Source: Treponema socranskii subsp. buccale (lineage in GTDB: Bacteria > Spirochaetota > Spirochaetia > Treponematales > Treponemataceae). From it: a stretch of DNA of 64,000 bases. Position 1 is the stretch's first letter; every line of letters starts with the position of its first letter. A model generated the notes under the pieces. It saw only the letters and a program-made list of their open reading frames with translations. It searched no databases and was not told the origin of the DNA. A program made the position numbers and the translations under genes. The stretch spans positions 2,604,001-2,668,000 of the forward strand of contig NZ_CP054258.1 in the NCBI RefSeq assembly GCF_024181585.1, written 5' to 3'. Of the stretch, positions 7,493-16,563 are shown piece by piece.

Positions 7493-8188
7493 ATGCTGAA
7501 TTTTTACACGTCGTTTTTAGCGCGAACGGCGGTATTCAAAGGGATTCCCGCCAAAGACATAGACAAAGCGATCACCTGCCTGCGCGGATTTTACCGCGCT
7601 TTCGAGTGCGGGCAAGAGATATACCGTTCCGGCGATATAGTCTCTCATGCGGGAATCGTCGTCGAAGGAAGCGTTCACGCCGAACAAATCGGCGTTGACG
7701 GCAAAACCGTGCTGCTCAAAGAAATCGGGCGAGGAGAATCTTTCGGAGAAGCGCTGTGCTGTCTCAGACAGGCGAACCCGTTTTTGCGCATTATCAGCGC
7801 GGAAAAGACAAAGGTTTTGTTTATTCAACTTCCCTCGGAAGACGGTACAAATCGGTGCGGCTGCCCCTACCGCATAATCGTACTCGAAAATCTGTTGCGC
7901 GAAATGGCGCGCGACATTCAGCACCTCAACACGAAAATTCAGCTTTTGGCGCAGCCGACGCTCCGCGACAAGCTTTTGTTTTATCTGCATCTTACGCAAA
8001 ACACGCTGCACCGCAATTCGTTTACGCTGCCGTTTACACGCGAAAAACTCGCGCAATTCATATCGGCGGACAGGAGCGCCGTCTCGCGCGAGCTGAACCG
8101 CATGAAGGGCGAAGGAATTATTCAAATTGAAGGAAAAACGATAACGCTTATGCCAAAAGACACGGATGAGCAAAAAACGGACTTTTAA
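7493..8188 (+). CDS. Crp/Fnr-family transcriptional regulator
   Basis: A 231-residue regulator. Residues about 10-110 form the cyclic-nucleotide-like beta-barrel (VVEGSVHAEQ ... GESFGEAL). The dimer helix is around 125-160 (YRIIVLENLLREMARDIQHLN). A winged helix-turn-helix spans 182-207 (FTREKLAQFISADRSAVSREL), with the SR pair of the recognition helix. Several cysteines (Cys89, Cys90, Cys122, Cys124) could bind a metal, heme or redox signal, but no Fnr cluster motif is evident. The ATG at 7493 is chosen because its surroundings are duplicated at 6744. It is probably the binder of the GTTAG-N6-CTAAC sites nearby; an HcpR-like nitrosative-stress role is possible. Confidence 0.87.
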   Translation: MLNFYTSFLARTAVFKGIPAKDIDKAITCLRGFYRAFECGQEIYRSGDIVSHAGIVVEGSVHAEQIGVDGKTVLLKEIGRGESFGEALCCLRQANPFLRIISAEKTKVLFIQLPSEDGTNRCGCPYRIIVLENLLREMARDIQHLNTKIQLLAQPTLRDKLLFYLHLTQNTLHRNSFTLPFTREKLAQFISADRSAVSRELNRMKGEGIIQIEGKTITLMPKDTDEQKTDF

Positions 8189-8270
8189 ACAAGCTTTCGC
8201 GGTAAATTCCCCTATTTTTTGAATAATTTGTTGCCCGAGCAACAGTCGGCGGCGAGAAAATTCGGTATAA

Positions 8271-8287
8271 GTTAGATAAGACTAAAC
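8271..8287 (+). promoter_or_regulatory. Operator site 3, upstream of cupin gene
   Basis: GTTAG ATAAGA CTAAA at 8271-8286 keeps the 5-6-5 arrangement of sites 1, 2 and 4. Here no good TTGACA lies 17 bases upstream of the -10-like TAAGAC, so the promoter may need activation rather than being repressed. The cupin gene starts about 45 bp downstream. Confidence 0.5.
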
Positions 8288-8331
8288 GCGTAGGGCTATC
8301 AAACCCGAGAGTCTGTCAACGGAGGTGTGAT

Positions 8332-8985
8332 ATGCTGAAAAGCAAACATATATTTTCCATCGCAAAAGACAATGTACCGGTAGAAGGGTGTACGGTATCG
8401 GAAAACGTGCTGCAAGGCACTGCGTGCAGCATGAATATTTTTTCGATTGCTGCGGGCACAAACATCAGTCCTGAAAGTTACGATTATCCGAAAATCTGGA
8501 AGATCGAAGAAGGCGATGCACAAGTACTGTATTTGACGGCGGAAACGCAGGCTCTTCATAAAGGGGACATTTTTATCGTACCGCAAAACATTCCCGTCGG
8601 CATACGAAGCAAAACGGGATGCATATATTCGGAAATACTTTTAGATAAGGAGTGTGTTATGAACGACATTTTAAAAAGCGGAAAAATTTTCGCATTAAAA
8701 GATCTTCTCCCCTATAAAGACGGAAAGATTGTAAACATGGACCTCGTCGACAGCAACAAAACCAAATTTGTGATTATGGCTTTCGACGCGGGAACGGGAT
8801 TACCCGAACATTCCGCCCCCGGAGACGCGATTATATTCTGCATGGACGGCGAGGGCATTATCGGATATGAAGGAAAAGAATACCGTATTCATGAAGGCGA
8901 AAACTTTAAGTTCGATAAAAACGGCAAGCACTACGTCAAAGCGGAAGGCAAATTCAAAATGGCTTTGCTGCTCGTCCGCGACTGA
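8332..8985 (+). CDS. Two-domain cupin protein
   Basis: A 217-residue protein with two cupin barrels. The first is residues about 30-100 (EEGDAQVLYL ... KGDIFIVPQNIPVGI). The second is about 140-215 (GLPEHSAPGDAIIFCMDGEGIIGYEGKEYRIHEGENFKF), with the G-x5-H-x3 metal-ligand pattern and a PGDA stretch. The ATG at 8332 has a GGAGGTG site. It could bind a small ligand or metal, or act as a sensor. It lies downstream of an operator and ahead of a methyltransferase, both probably under the adjacent Crp/Fnr protein. The reaction cannot be named from sequence. Confidence 0.82.
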   Translation: MLKSKHIFSIAKDNVPVEGCTVSENVLQGTACSMNIFSIAAGTNISPESYDYPKIWKIEEGDAQVLYLTAETQALHKGDIFIVPQNIPVGIRSKTGCIYSEILLDKECVMNDILKSGKIFALKDLLPYKDGKIVNMDLVDSNKTKFVIMAFDAGTGLPEHSAPGDAIIFCMDGEGIIGYEGKEYRIHEGENFKFDKNGKHYVKAEGKFKMALLLVRD

Positions 8986-9012
8986 TTGCAGTTTGCACCA
9001 CAGAGATGTATA

Positions 9013-9085
9013 GCGTACAGCTGACTTACTTTTAAACTCGGCGATTTGTCAAAAAAAACCGATTGCTTTTGCGGCAGCTGTACGC
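9013..9085 (+). promoter_or_regulatory. Long-range stem in methyltransferase leader
   Basis: An 11-bp perfect inverted repeat (9013-9023 and 9075-9085, GCGTACAGCTG and its complement) encloses about 51 bases and ends some 8 bases before the ribosome site of the methyltransferase at 9105. It could form a leader structure controlling translation, or be a binding site. The 119-bp gap after the cupin gene has no other evident content. Confidence 0.45.
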
Positions 9086-9104
9086 GCAGAAAAAAGGAGA
9101 CAGT

Positions 9105-9872
9105 ATGTACGGTGAAGCGGGGCATATATTTTTGGCAAGGCTGGGCAAAACGACGCTGCGTCCCGGAGGAATCGATGCGACCGCATGGCTCATCGAACAG
9201 GCAAATATAAAAAGCGATACGAAAATTCTTGAAGTCGCGTGCAATATGGGAAGGACGATGATTCAGCTGTCGAAAAAATTCGGCTGTAAGATCACCGGCG
9301 TGGATCTCGATAAAGATGCGCTCAAAAAAGCTGAAGCAAATATCAAAAAAAATCATCTTGAAGATAAGCTGACGCTGATTCACGGCGATGCGCTCGCGCT
9401 GCCGTTTGAAGACGCAAGTTTCGACATCGTCGTCAACGAAGCGATGCTGACGATGCTTATCGGCGACAAAAAAGACAAGGCGCTCAAAGAATATTTTCGC
9501 GTACTCAAGCCGGGAGGACTGCTTTTAACGCACGACGTCGCTCTCAGGACATCCGATTCCGCCGAGCAAAAAAAACTGCGGAGTGCTTTAAGCAAAGCCA
9601 TAAACGTGAGCGTTGAGCCGCTCGATGCCGCCGGCTGGGAAGCGCTCTTTTGCAAAAACGGGTTTTCCGTTACGCAAAAATGCGGAGAGATGACGCTGAT
9701 GAGCCCGCGCGGCATGATCCGTGACGAAGGCCTTGCCGGTGCGCTGAAAATCATACGCAACGCGATGAAAAAAGAAAACAAGGCGATGTTCAAACAAATG
9801 TTCCGCTTTTTCAACGGACACAAAAAAGACCTCGCCTACATCTGCAGCTTCGGGACAAAAAATAAAGTATAA
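9105..9872 (+). CDS. Class I SAM-dependent methyltransferase
   Basis: A 255-residue methyltransferase. Motif I is ILEVACNMGRTM (a variant of E-x-G-x-G-x-G with cysteine and asparagine), the acidic loop GVDLDKDAL ends motif II, DIVVNEAMLTML is motif IV, and LKPGGLLLTHDV is the post-I region. The frame opens at 9063, but the ATG at 9105 follows a GGAGA site. The C-terminal part (DEGLAGALKIIRNAMKKENKAMFKQMFRFFNGHKKDLAYICSFGTKNK) resembles small-molecule methyltransferases rather than RNA enzymes. Substrate unknown. It follows the cupin gene on the same strand and may share its regulation. Confidence 0.85.
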   Translation: MYGEAGHIFLARLGKTTLRPGGIDATAWLIEQANIKSDTKILEVACNMGRTMIQLSKKFGCKITGVDLDKDALKKAEANIKKNHLEDKLTLIHGDALALPFEDASFDIVVNEAMLTMLIGDKKDKALKEYFRVLKPGGLLLTHDVALRTSDSAEQKKLRSALSKAINVSVEPLDAAGWEALFCKNGFSVTQKCGEMTLMSPRGMIRDEGLAGALKIIRNAMKKENKAMFKQMFRFFNGHKKDLAYICSFGTKNKV

Positions 9873-9939
9873 GCGGAAATGGAGGAACGGAAACAGCGGC
9901 AAAACACGAACGGTGAAAAAAAACCGCTCTCTGTTCGGT

Positions 9940-10299
9940 TCATATCACAACGAACGATCTCCGCGATAGGCCGTTAAAATCTCGTAGACTCTTACTTCGC
10001 TTCTTTGACGATGTATATCGTAATATCCCGGATTGAGAAAAAGAAATCACGATTTCAAATGAAATCACAGCACGATCGCTGCCCAACTTTCGTACCTGCG
10101 ATTTTGCATAAACCACTCTTTTACAAATCCGCTTTTTATTAATTTTATATATATCGCCGTCGAAAATAAATTCGTAGTCGTCATATAAAATATTATTCCC
10201 TTTATAAAATCCGTCGCGCACGGCGGTAAAATATGTATTGCAGTTTTCTACAAAGTATTCGGATCTATCGCAAAATGTAATCACCGGATATCTCCTCAT
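9940..10299 (-). CDS. Hypothetical protein, possibly frameshifted at the 3' end
   Basis: A 119-residue frame with no family I recognise. It is AT-richer than its neighbours. The first 80 residues (for example NNILYDDYEFIFDGDIYKINKKRI) look like real protein. After a TTTCTTTTTCTC tract the residues become basic and less convincing, while another frame there reads NPGYYDIHRQRSEVRVYEIL... and stops soon after. A one-base slip in that tract could have broken the gene. It is convergent with the methyltransferase gene. Moderate doubt remains that it is expressed. Confidence 0.4.
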   Translation of the reverse strand: MRRYPVITFCDRSEYFVENCNTYFTAVRDGFYKGNNILYDDYEFIFDGDIYKINKKRICKRVVYAKSQVRKLGSDRAVISFEIVISFSQSGILRYTSSKKRSKSLRDFNGLSRRSFVVI

Positions 10300-10356
10300 A
10301 GAAACGGAAGAATATTTTTATCAACCTTATTAAAAATATCTCCGCTCCTCTTTCCG

Positions 10357-10668
10357 CTAAAACTCTTCCGCTTCGCTTATAAAACAACCGACGCATTCGG
10401 TCGGATATTTTTCGCGCAGTTTTTTAATAATCGATTTCAGTTCCACTTCTTCGTCGCGGTCACAGTAGATGATGTACATCGCATTGAGCTGCGGCCACAC
10501 CGAATCTCCGAGACGCGGATTACCGTAACCGGCACCCATCACCGAAGGAATTTTCGTAAAGTGCAATCCGACTTTGCGTTCGGCAAATTCCTGTTGAAAA
10601 TCTTCTTCCAGCGCCTGCGAAAATATGATTTCCATTCGAACGCGCCGTATTCCGTTTGTTTCGTTCAT
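10357..10668 (-). CDS. PG0541-like transporter-associated protein
   Basis: A 103-residue soluble protein. It resembles the small PII-like proteins encoded beside RND efflux operons in Porphyromonas (PG0541 type) and treponemes. Recognisable parts are an N-terminal strand (RRVRMEIIFSQALEEDF), a central KIPSVMGAGYGNPRLGDSVWPQLNAMYIIYC and a final helix ending in ECVGCFISEAEEF. The ATG at 10668 follows a GGGAG site; an upstream in-frame start at 10704 is less likely. It lies after the RND gene but beyond a terminator, so it probably has its own promoter. Its biochemical role is not known. Confidence 0.65.
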   Translation of the reverse strand: MNETNGIRRVRMEIIFSQALEEDFQQEFAERKVGLHFTKIPSVMGAGYGNPRLGDSVWPQLNAMYIIYCDRDEEVELKSIIKKLREKYPTECVGCFISEAEEF

Positions 10669-10977
10669 ATTGACTCCCATAAAAACTTTTGCAGGAAATA
10701 GCAATTTCCGAAAAAGTTTTTAGCCGTGCGCGTAAGCGCACACGTTCAATAGTCGAGTTTGCAAAATAAAGCGTATCGTATTCATGCGTTTTTTATCGAA
10801 ACGCCACATACACGTCTTCTGCAAACATCCGCGCAAACTCGAGATAAGAACGCTGCGATTTCGAGCAATGCGCAGAAATCGCAAGTGTCTCCCATAAAAG
10901 AAAAACGCTTCGGCGTTTTTCGGCTTTAGACTCCAGTGTCGGCGATATTTCAGACGACACTTTTTATCATACCTCCG
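10669..10977. other. Intergenic region with inverted repeats
   Basis: This 309-bp gap holds no convincing ORF. It contains the terminator at 10901-10920, a perfect 9-bp inverted repeat (TGCGATTTC at 10854-10862 and its complement at 10875-10883), and a GTGCGC/GCGCAC hairpin around 10727-10742. The promoter of the PG0541-like gene must lie here, but I cannot place it. Confidence 0.5.
10901..10920 (-). terminator. Rho-independent terminator after the RND operon
   Basis: AAAAACGC and GCGTTTTT pair around a four-base loop, giving a stem followed by a T-run in either direction. It lies about 60 bases after the RND stop codon. Confidence 0.75.
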
Positions 10978-13900
10978 TTACGCTTCGCGCGCACGAAGCA
11001 GTTTTCGCTCAAGCTTCCGCTGCCGTCTCGAATTGACGATATAATACACGGTCGGCATTACAAAGAGCGTCATCAAAGAACCGAAGGTCATGCCTCCGAA
11101 CACCGTCAAACTTATCGGCTGCATACTTGCCGAACCCTCGCCGGGAAAAAACGCCATCGGCATGAGCGAAATGACGGTCGTAAGCGTACTCATCAAAATG
11201 GGGCGCAGGCGGTTTCGCGCGGCTTCGACGCACGCGTCTTCGAGCGCAAGGCCGCGCTTACGCAGCAGATTCGTGTAGTCAACGAGGACGATACCGTTGT
11301 TGACGATCGTACCGACGAGAACGAGTACGCCCATAACGGTGACGACGCTCAAACGCGAACCGTTGAGCGCGTAGATCGCGATGACGCCGATAAAGGACAA
11401 CGGTATCGTAAACAAAACGATAAACGGATCCATAAAGGATTCGAATTGACTCGCCATGACGATAAACACGAGGATCGACGCCATCATGATAATCAAAGCG
11501 AAATTTCTCACGGCTTCCATCATATCTTCATAGTCGCCGGAAAATCCGATGCGCATGTTTTCGTCTTTCGGAATATTTTCATTGATAAGCTTTTGAATTG
11601 TATCCTGCACTTTATCAAGCGAAAGTCCCGCCACGGGCTTTGCCGTGATGTGAACGACGCGCGCCTGATTTTCGCGCAAAATCGTTACGGGAGAAGTCGT
11701 CTCTTCATAGTGCGCGAAATTCGAAAGCGGGATGCGCTCACCCGACGCGTTTACGATCGAAAGCAAATCCAAATCGGCGAGCTTCGCTTTGTCTTTTTTC
11801 GAAAGCCTCACTATGACGTCGATGTCGTCGCCGTTGTCGGTATAACGGCTCGCGGTCGTACCGTTGATGAGCGCCGTCACTTCGTTTCCGACCGTATATA
11901 CGTTTACTCCCAGTTCGTACATGCGCTCGCGGTCAAATACCAATTCGACTTGCGGCAGCCCGTCTTCCAAATCGCTTGAAACTTCGGTAACGACATCCTG
12001 CGCCTGCTCTCTTAAAAGCTCTTCAAGCTGAGCGCCGGTAGTGCGGAGTTTGTTCAGATCGTCGCACTTGACATTGATGCTTATACCGCCGGTGGACATA
12101 CCGTTTTGATTCTGCGCGAAGCTCACTTTAACACCCGGTATTTTATTAAAATATTTTCGAAGCTTCGCCTTTGCCGACTTTTCGTTGTCCCAGCCGGTCT
12201 CTCGCTCCTCCGCCGGATACAGCGTAAACGTCACGGTTCCGGTATTCGACCCCGACGTCGATGAAAATATATCCGTACCGCCGACCGTCGTCGACGAATG
12301 TTTGACGCCCTTTAATTCCTGTGCCGCAGTCGTTTGAAAGCCGCGAAGGGTATCGTCGGTGACTTCGAGCCGCGTCCCTTTCGGCAGTTCGAATTTGACG
12401 GCAACGGTATTCGATGCTGGTTCCGGCATAAAGATAAAGCCGATGAATTTGACGGCAGCGACGGAGAGCACGAACAGAGCGATGAGCGAAAAGATGCACA
12501 ATTTCCGGCGGTGCAAAACGAATTTGACGCCGCGCGCGTACACGTCGTCGAGGTGCGAAAAAAAGCGCGTAAACCGGCGGTTGATTTCGAACCGCACGCC
12601 TTCGCCTCTGTCCGCGAGTTTATCGATGCGGAGATACTTCGAGCTCAGCACGGGCACGAGGACGATCGCGACGACGAGCGAACACAAAAGCGAAAAGATG
12701 ATCGTCAACGCGAGATCGCTGAAAATCTGTCCCATAATGCCGAGCTGACCTTTGAACATGAGCATCGGAAGAAAAATACACACCGACGTAAACGTACTCG
12801 CGCTGATCGAAAGGATCATCTCTTGAGAGCCGAGCACCGCGGCAACGCGCGGCTTTGCGTCTTTTTGCCGGTACGCGTAGATGTTTTCGAGGACGACGAT
12901 CGAGTTGTCGACGAGCATACCGATGCCGAGCAGCAGACCCGCCATAGAGATCATGTTGATCGAAATTTTCGTAAAGTACATGAGAAAGAGCGTGATGACG
13001 ACCGACACGGGGATCGCAAGCCCGATGATGACCGTACTCTTAATCGAACGCAAAAAGATAAACAGCACGATGATCGCAAGCAGCGCTCCCTGTATGACGG
13101 ACTTTACGACTTCCGCAATCGTCTGCTCGATGATATCCGTATAGTTCGACGATTCGATGACATCGACGTCGGACGGCAATTCGACTTTTATAGCCTTGAT
13201 CGCCTTGCGCACGGCGTGCGCCGCGTTTACGGAATTTTTTCCGCTCTGTTTTTGGATGTTCAGTATAACGCAGGGTGTTCCGTTCAGATAGGCGAGCGTG
13301 TTTTCGTCTTTGTAACCTTCGTACACGTCGGCGACATCGCGGAGGCGTACCGTTGCGATGCGCGGCCTCGCAGACTTCGGAGCGGCCGACGCTTTATACG
13401 AAATGACGGTATTTTTCAAATCTTCGACGCTCGCGTATTTGCCGCTCGTTTTTATCGTGTAATTGATATCGCCGCTCGTAATCGTACCGCCGGAACTCTG
13501 TACGTTTTGCGAACCAATCATCTGCGCGACGGAAGTGATCGAAAGCCCGTACGCTTCGAGCCGGTCGCGCGGTATGTCGACGTTGATCGATTTTTCACGG
13601 CCGCCGACGATCCGTGCAGACGCGACGCCGTCGATCTGTTCGAGGCGCGGCTGCACGATATCATTTGCGTATCGACGGAGTTCTTCGGGCGTTCTGTTCC
13701 CCTGCAGCGCGAGCGCCATGATCGGCATGAGCGACGGATCGGCTCTGATCGTCGTAGGCGAAGATGCACCCGTCGGCAGATATCTCCGCACCAAATCGAT
13801 TTTATCGCGTATTTCGGCGACCGCCGCATCGAGGTTCGTACCGTAATTGAATTCCATAAAGACAAGGCTCAAACCGGACGACGACTGCGACTGCATTTTT

Positions 13901-14133
13901 TTCAAACCGGTCACGCCGGAAAGCACGCTTTCCAATACGCGAGTCAAACTCTGCTCGACTTCTTCAGGTCCCGCGTTTTTATAATCCGTGTGGACGAGCA
14001 TATAGGGCAGCTTCATATCGGGGTACATATCGACCGGCAGCTGCGTCGTGCAGTAAATGCCGAGCCCGATGAGCGCGATAAATACGAGCAGCACGGTAAC
14101 GGGTTTATTGACGGAGTATTCCGATAATGTCAT
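10978..14133 (-). CDS. RND (HAE1/AcrB-like) efflux pump, inner-membrane transporter
   Basis: A 1051-residue RND exporter of full length. The first membrane helix follows NKPVTVLLVFIALIGLG. Two large periplasmic loops (residues about 40-330 and 560-860) each precede a bundle of helices, and the GMLVDNSIVVLENIYAYRQKD stretch is the conserved proton-relay region around TM4. It would pump hydrophobic compounds out by proton antiport together with the upstream periplasmic adaptor and TolC-like channel. The genes run TetR, TolC, adaptor, pump. A terminator follows. Confidence 0.95.
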   Translation of the reverse strand: MTLSEYSVNKPVTVLLVFIALIGLGIYCTTQLPVDMYPDMKLPYMLVHTDYKNAGPEEVEQSLTRVLESVLSGVTGLKKMQSQSSSGLSLVFMEFNYGTNLDAAVAEIRDKIDLVRRYLPTGASSPTTIRADPSLMPIMALALQGNRTPEELRRYANDIVQPRLEQIDGVASARIVGGREKSINVDIPRDRLEAYGLSITSVAQMIGSQNVQSSGGTITSGDINYTIKTSGKYASVEDLKNTVISYKASAAPKSARPRIATVRLRDVADVYEGYKDENTLAYLNGTPCVILNIQKQSGKNSVNAAHAVRKAIKAIKVELPSDVDVIESSNYTDIIEQTIAEVVKSVIQGALLAIIVLFIFLRSIKSTVIIGLAIPVSVVITLFLMYFTKISINMISMAGLLLGIGMLVDNSIVVLENIYAYRQKDAKPRVAAVLGSQEMILSISASTFTSVCIFLPMLMFKGQLGIMGQIFSDLALTIIFSLLCSLVVAIVLVPVLSSKYLRIDKLADRGEGVRFEINRRFTRFFSHLDDVYARGVKFVLHRRKLCIFSLIALFVLSVAAVKFIGFIFMPEPASNTVAVKFELPKGTRLEVTDDTLRGFQTTAAQELKGVKHSSTTVGGTDIFSSTSGSNTGTVTFTLYPAEERETGWDNEKSAKAKLRKYFNKIPGVKVSFAQNQNGMSTGGISINVKCDDLNKLRTTGAQLEELLREQAQDVVTEVSSDLEDGLPQVELVFDRERMYELGVNVYTVGNEVTALINGTTASRYTDNGDDIDVIVRLSKKDKAKLADLDLLSIVNASGERIPLSNFAHYEETTSPVTILRENQARVVHITAKPVAGLSLDKVQDTIQKLINENIPKDENMRIGFSGDYEDMMEAVRNFALIIMMASILVFIVMASQFESFMDPFIVLFTIPLSFIGVIAIYALNGSRLSVVTVMGVLVLVGTIVNNGIVLVDYTNLLRKRGLALEDACVEAARNRLRPILMSTLTTVISLMPMAFFPGEGSASMQPISLTVFGGMTFGSLMTLFVMPTVYYIVNSRRQRKLERKLLRAREA

Positions 14134-14230
14134 TTACGACTTCCTTAATAATTAATAAATTGAATATCGATGCACAAAACGCTTGGAAAATTCCGAATTT
14201 TAGAAAACTCGAAATTGACCTAATCTTATT

Positions 14231-15160
14231 TCAGTTTGCGGCACCGATGATGTTTACCTTTGCGCCGTCGTTTAAGAGCGTCTGCCCTTTTACGACGATT
14301 TCATCGCCTGCAGAAAGCCCGCTCGTAATTTCCGTGCGGTTGTCGACGGAAATACCTTCCGTTACCGCCAGCATTTTTACGACGGCGGTTTTATCGCTTT
14401 GCGCCTGAGACGCAATTGCAAATATGTACGGCTTACCCGCCCGCGTGATGACCGCTCCCGACGGGACGACGATCGCGTTTTGTATGCTGTCGGTGATGAG
14501 GCGGACGCTTCCGTACATGCCGACTTTAATGCGTTCATCGGGCGGAGAAAGATGCAGCTTTACCGCCATCGTCCGCGTCGTCGTATCGAGGACAGGAGAC
14601 ACTTCGACGACCTTTGCCGTAAAGTCGATGCCGGGATAGGCTGCAAACTGCGCGGTCGCCGACTGGCCGCGTTGAATGCGGCTCACAAAGCGTTCGGGAA
14701 TATTGACGCGGATTTCCAAATCGTCCGTGCTGCCGATCTGCACGACGGGCATCGTCTGAGAAACCGTCGCACCGACCGACGGCATCGATGTGATGATCCT
14801 TCCGCTTACCGGAGCGCGCACGGGACTTTCGCTGTACGACATGCCGGGACGGCTCGCGTCGACGTATGCGATCACTTGATCTTTTGCAACCGTATCGCCG
14901 ATGTTCGAAAGCACGCGCGAAATTTTTCCGCTCATGTCCGGCAGCACGTCGACTGCCGAAACCGATGCGACGTCTCCTCCGAATTCGAGATATTGATCGA
15001 GGTTGCCCTTTTCGATTTTATACGTATTAACGGCGTAAACGATATCGTCTCCTTCACCGCCGGCGGCAGCCGTATTTTTTTTACAGCCCGCGATCGAAGC
15101 GATTATTAAAACGAGCGATAAGATGCGGGCGATTTGTATAAAGCGATTCGAATATTTCAT
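14231..15160 (-). CDS. RND periplasmic adaptor (membrane fusion protein), lipoprotein
   Basis: A 309-residue adaptor. An N-terminal lipobox (IIASIAGC) implies lipid anchoring. The biotinyl/lipoyl half-motifs flank a short hairpin (ISRVLSNIGDTVAKDQVIAYVD and SPVRAPVSGRIITSMPSVGATV), and the beta-barrel follows (VVEVSPVLDTTTRTMAVKLHL). The alpha-hairpin is very short, as in adaptors that meet short channels. Its ATG overlaps the TolC stop codon as ATGA. It links the RND pump to the outer-membrane channel. Confidence 0.92.
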   Translation of the reverse strand: MKYSNRFIQIARILSLVLIIASIAGCKKNTAAAGGEGDDIVYAVNTYKIEKGNLDQYLEFGGDVASVSAVDVLPDMSGKISRVLSNIGDTVAKDQVIAYVDASRPGMSYSESPVRAPVSGRIITSMPSVGATVSQTMPVVQIGSTDDLEIRVNIPERFVSRIQRGQSATAQFAAYPGIDFTAKVVEVSPVLDTTTRTMAVKLHLSPPDERIKVGMYGSVRLITDSIQNAIVVPSGAVITRAGKPYIFAIASQAQSDKTAVVKMLAVTEGISVDNRTEITSGLSAGDEIVVKGQTLLNDGAKVNIIGAAN

Positions 15161-16563
15161 CGAGTTCCTCCGTTTGTCGTTGCTGCGGCGCTCTTTACCG
15201 TCAAATCCGTATTCAACGTTTCTTCGAGATTGAGCAATGCCGTAATATATTGATAGCGCTGATTCGCCAAACCGAGCCGCGCTTGATTGAGCTGACGTTC
15301 CGCATCGCGGAGGTCGAGCAGTTCGGTCGTACCGTTTTGATACGAACGCAGCGTCATCGCATACGAGCGCTGCGCGAGTTCGACGTTGCGCTGCATCGAA
15401 GCGATCTGGCGTTTTGCCTGATCGAGGGTATTGATCGCAGTGCGCACTTCGAGCTTTTGATTTTCAGTAAGCTGTTCGCGCGAGATTTTAAGCTTTTCGA
15501 GATTCGCGCGAAGGTCTTTCGCTTTTTGGCGGTTCGACGAAAACGGCAGCATATTCGTGACGTTCCACGCGAGCGTCGCACTGAACGCGCCGTTATCGTT
15601 CCAATTATCCTTATCGAACCAATTCGAATCGAAGGCGTCGCGCAGCATCGGCTGGTAATTCCAATTCAAAGACAGAGCCGGCGAAAAACTTGCAAAGTCG
15701 AGCGATGAAAGATTGTGCTCGAGCGTTTCGATATTGTTGTCGAGGGAGCGCAGAGCGAGCGACGAGTTCCCGTACGTCGCGATCAAATCGTCGGCATCGA
15801 CATCGATAAGAGCGGGATCGATCGAACCCGCAAGTTCGATCTTCGTGCCGGAAGGCATGCCGAGCAAAAACACGAACATATCGAGCTGCTGCGCGAGAGA
15901 AGTTTCCGCCTGCTCCGTTTCGGGAATTTGATTTTCATACTGCACTTGCGCCTGCAAAAGCTGCAGTTCGGGAATCCTCCCGTTTCGATAATTCACCGCC
16001 GCCTGCACGCTCCGCCGCCGTGCGTTTTCGAGCGTTTCCCGCTGAATCGCGAGGTTGTCCCGCTGCAGCAAAAGACCGAAAAACAGCTTTTTAACATTGG
16101 TAATCGTTTTTCGCTCGGTTTGTTCCCGCGTGATTTTGCCGCCTTCGTAGCCTGCCTTTGCCGCACGTATTTGACCGATGTACGCAAGGCTTAAATTCAG
16201 TCCCGCGCTCAAGTTCCCGACAGCCGCCCAGTGCATGCTTTCCGTTTCCGAAATCGGCGGCTGAAGGGAGAGTCTACGAAAAAGATTTTGCTGCTCGATC
16301 GATGAACTGATATCAGTCGTACGGTTAAGCGTTCCCGTCGCCTGCACGTCGGGCAAAAATACGTTCCACGCGTTGTCGGACGCGCGCTTGGCCATTTCCA
16401 AATCGATATCCGCGCTTTTGAGCGTGCGGCTGTGGGCACGCGCATAGGCAACCGCTTCATCGATCGTCAACGTTACCGTCTCGCCGCTTTGGGCAAACGA
16501 GTGCAGCACGACGCTTAAAAAAATTAATAATATCGCTTTGTATTTTTTATTATATAGAATCAT
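15157..16563 (-). CDS. TolC-family outer-membrane efflux channel
   Basis: A 468-residue outer-membrane efflux protein with a signal peptide (KKYKAILLIFLSVVLHSFAQ). Two repeats of the OEP domain show the typical TIDEAVAYARAHSRTLKSADIDLEMAKRASDNAWNVFLPDVQATG start and long coiled-coil helices rich in A, L, Q and E. The ATG at 16563 with GGGAG upstream is preferred to the longer frame. It ends in an ATGA overlap with the adaptor. It forms the exit duct of the tripartite pump. Confidence 0.92.
   Translation of the reverse strand: MILYNKKYKAILLIFLSVVLHSFAQSGETVTLTIDEAVAYARAHSRTLKSADIDLEMAKRASDNAWNVFLPDVQATGTLNRTTDISSSIEQQNLFRRLSLQPPISETESMHWAAVGNLSAGLNLSLAYIGQIRAAKAGYEGGKITREQTERKTITNVKKLFFGLLLQRDNLAIQRETLENARRRSVQAAVNYRNGRIPELQLLQAQVQYENQIPETEQAETSLAQQLDMFVFLLGMPSGTKIELAGSIDPALIDVDADDLIATYGNSSLALRSLDNNIETLEHNLSSLDFASFSPALSLNWNYQPMLRDAFDSNWFDKDNWNDNGAFSATLAWNVTNMLPFSSNRQKAKDLRANLEKLKISREQLTENQKLEVRTAINTLDQAKRQIASMQRNVELAQRSYAMTLRSYQNGTTELLDLRDAERQLNQARLGLANQRYQYITALLNLEETLNTDLTVKSAAATTNGGTR

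Noticed and set aside
12334-14127. A long plus-strand open frame of 597 codons
   Set aside because: It is antisense to the RND pump gene and its residues are dominated by R, D and H, as expected for a shadow of CpG-rich coding DNA.
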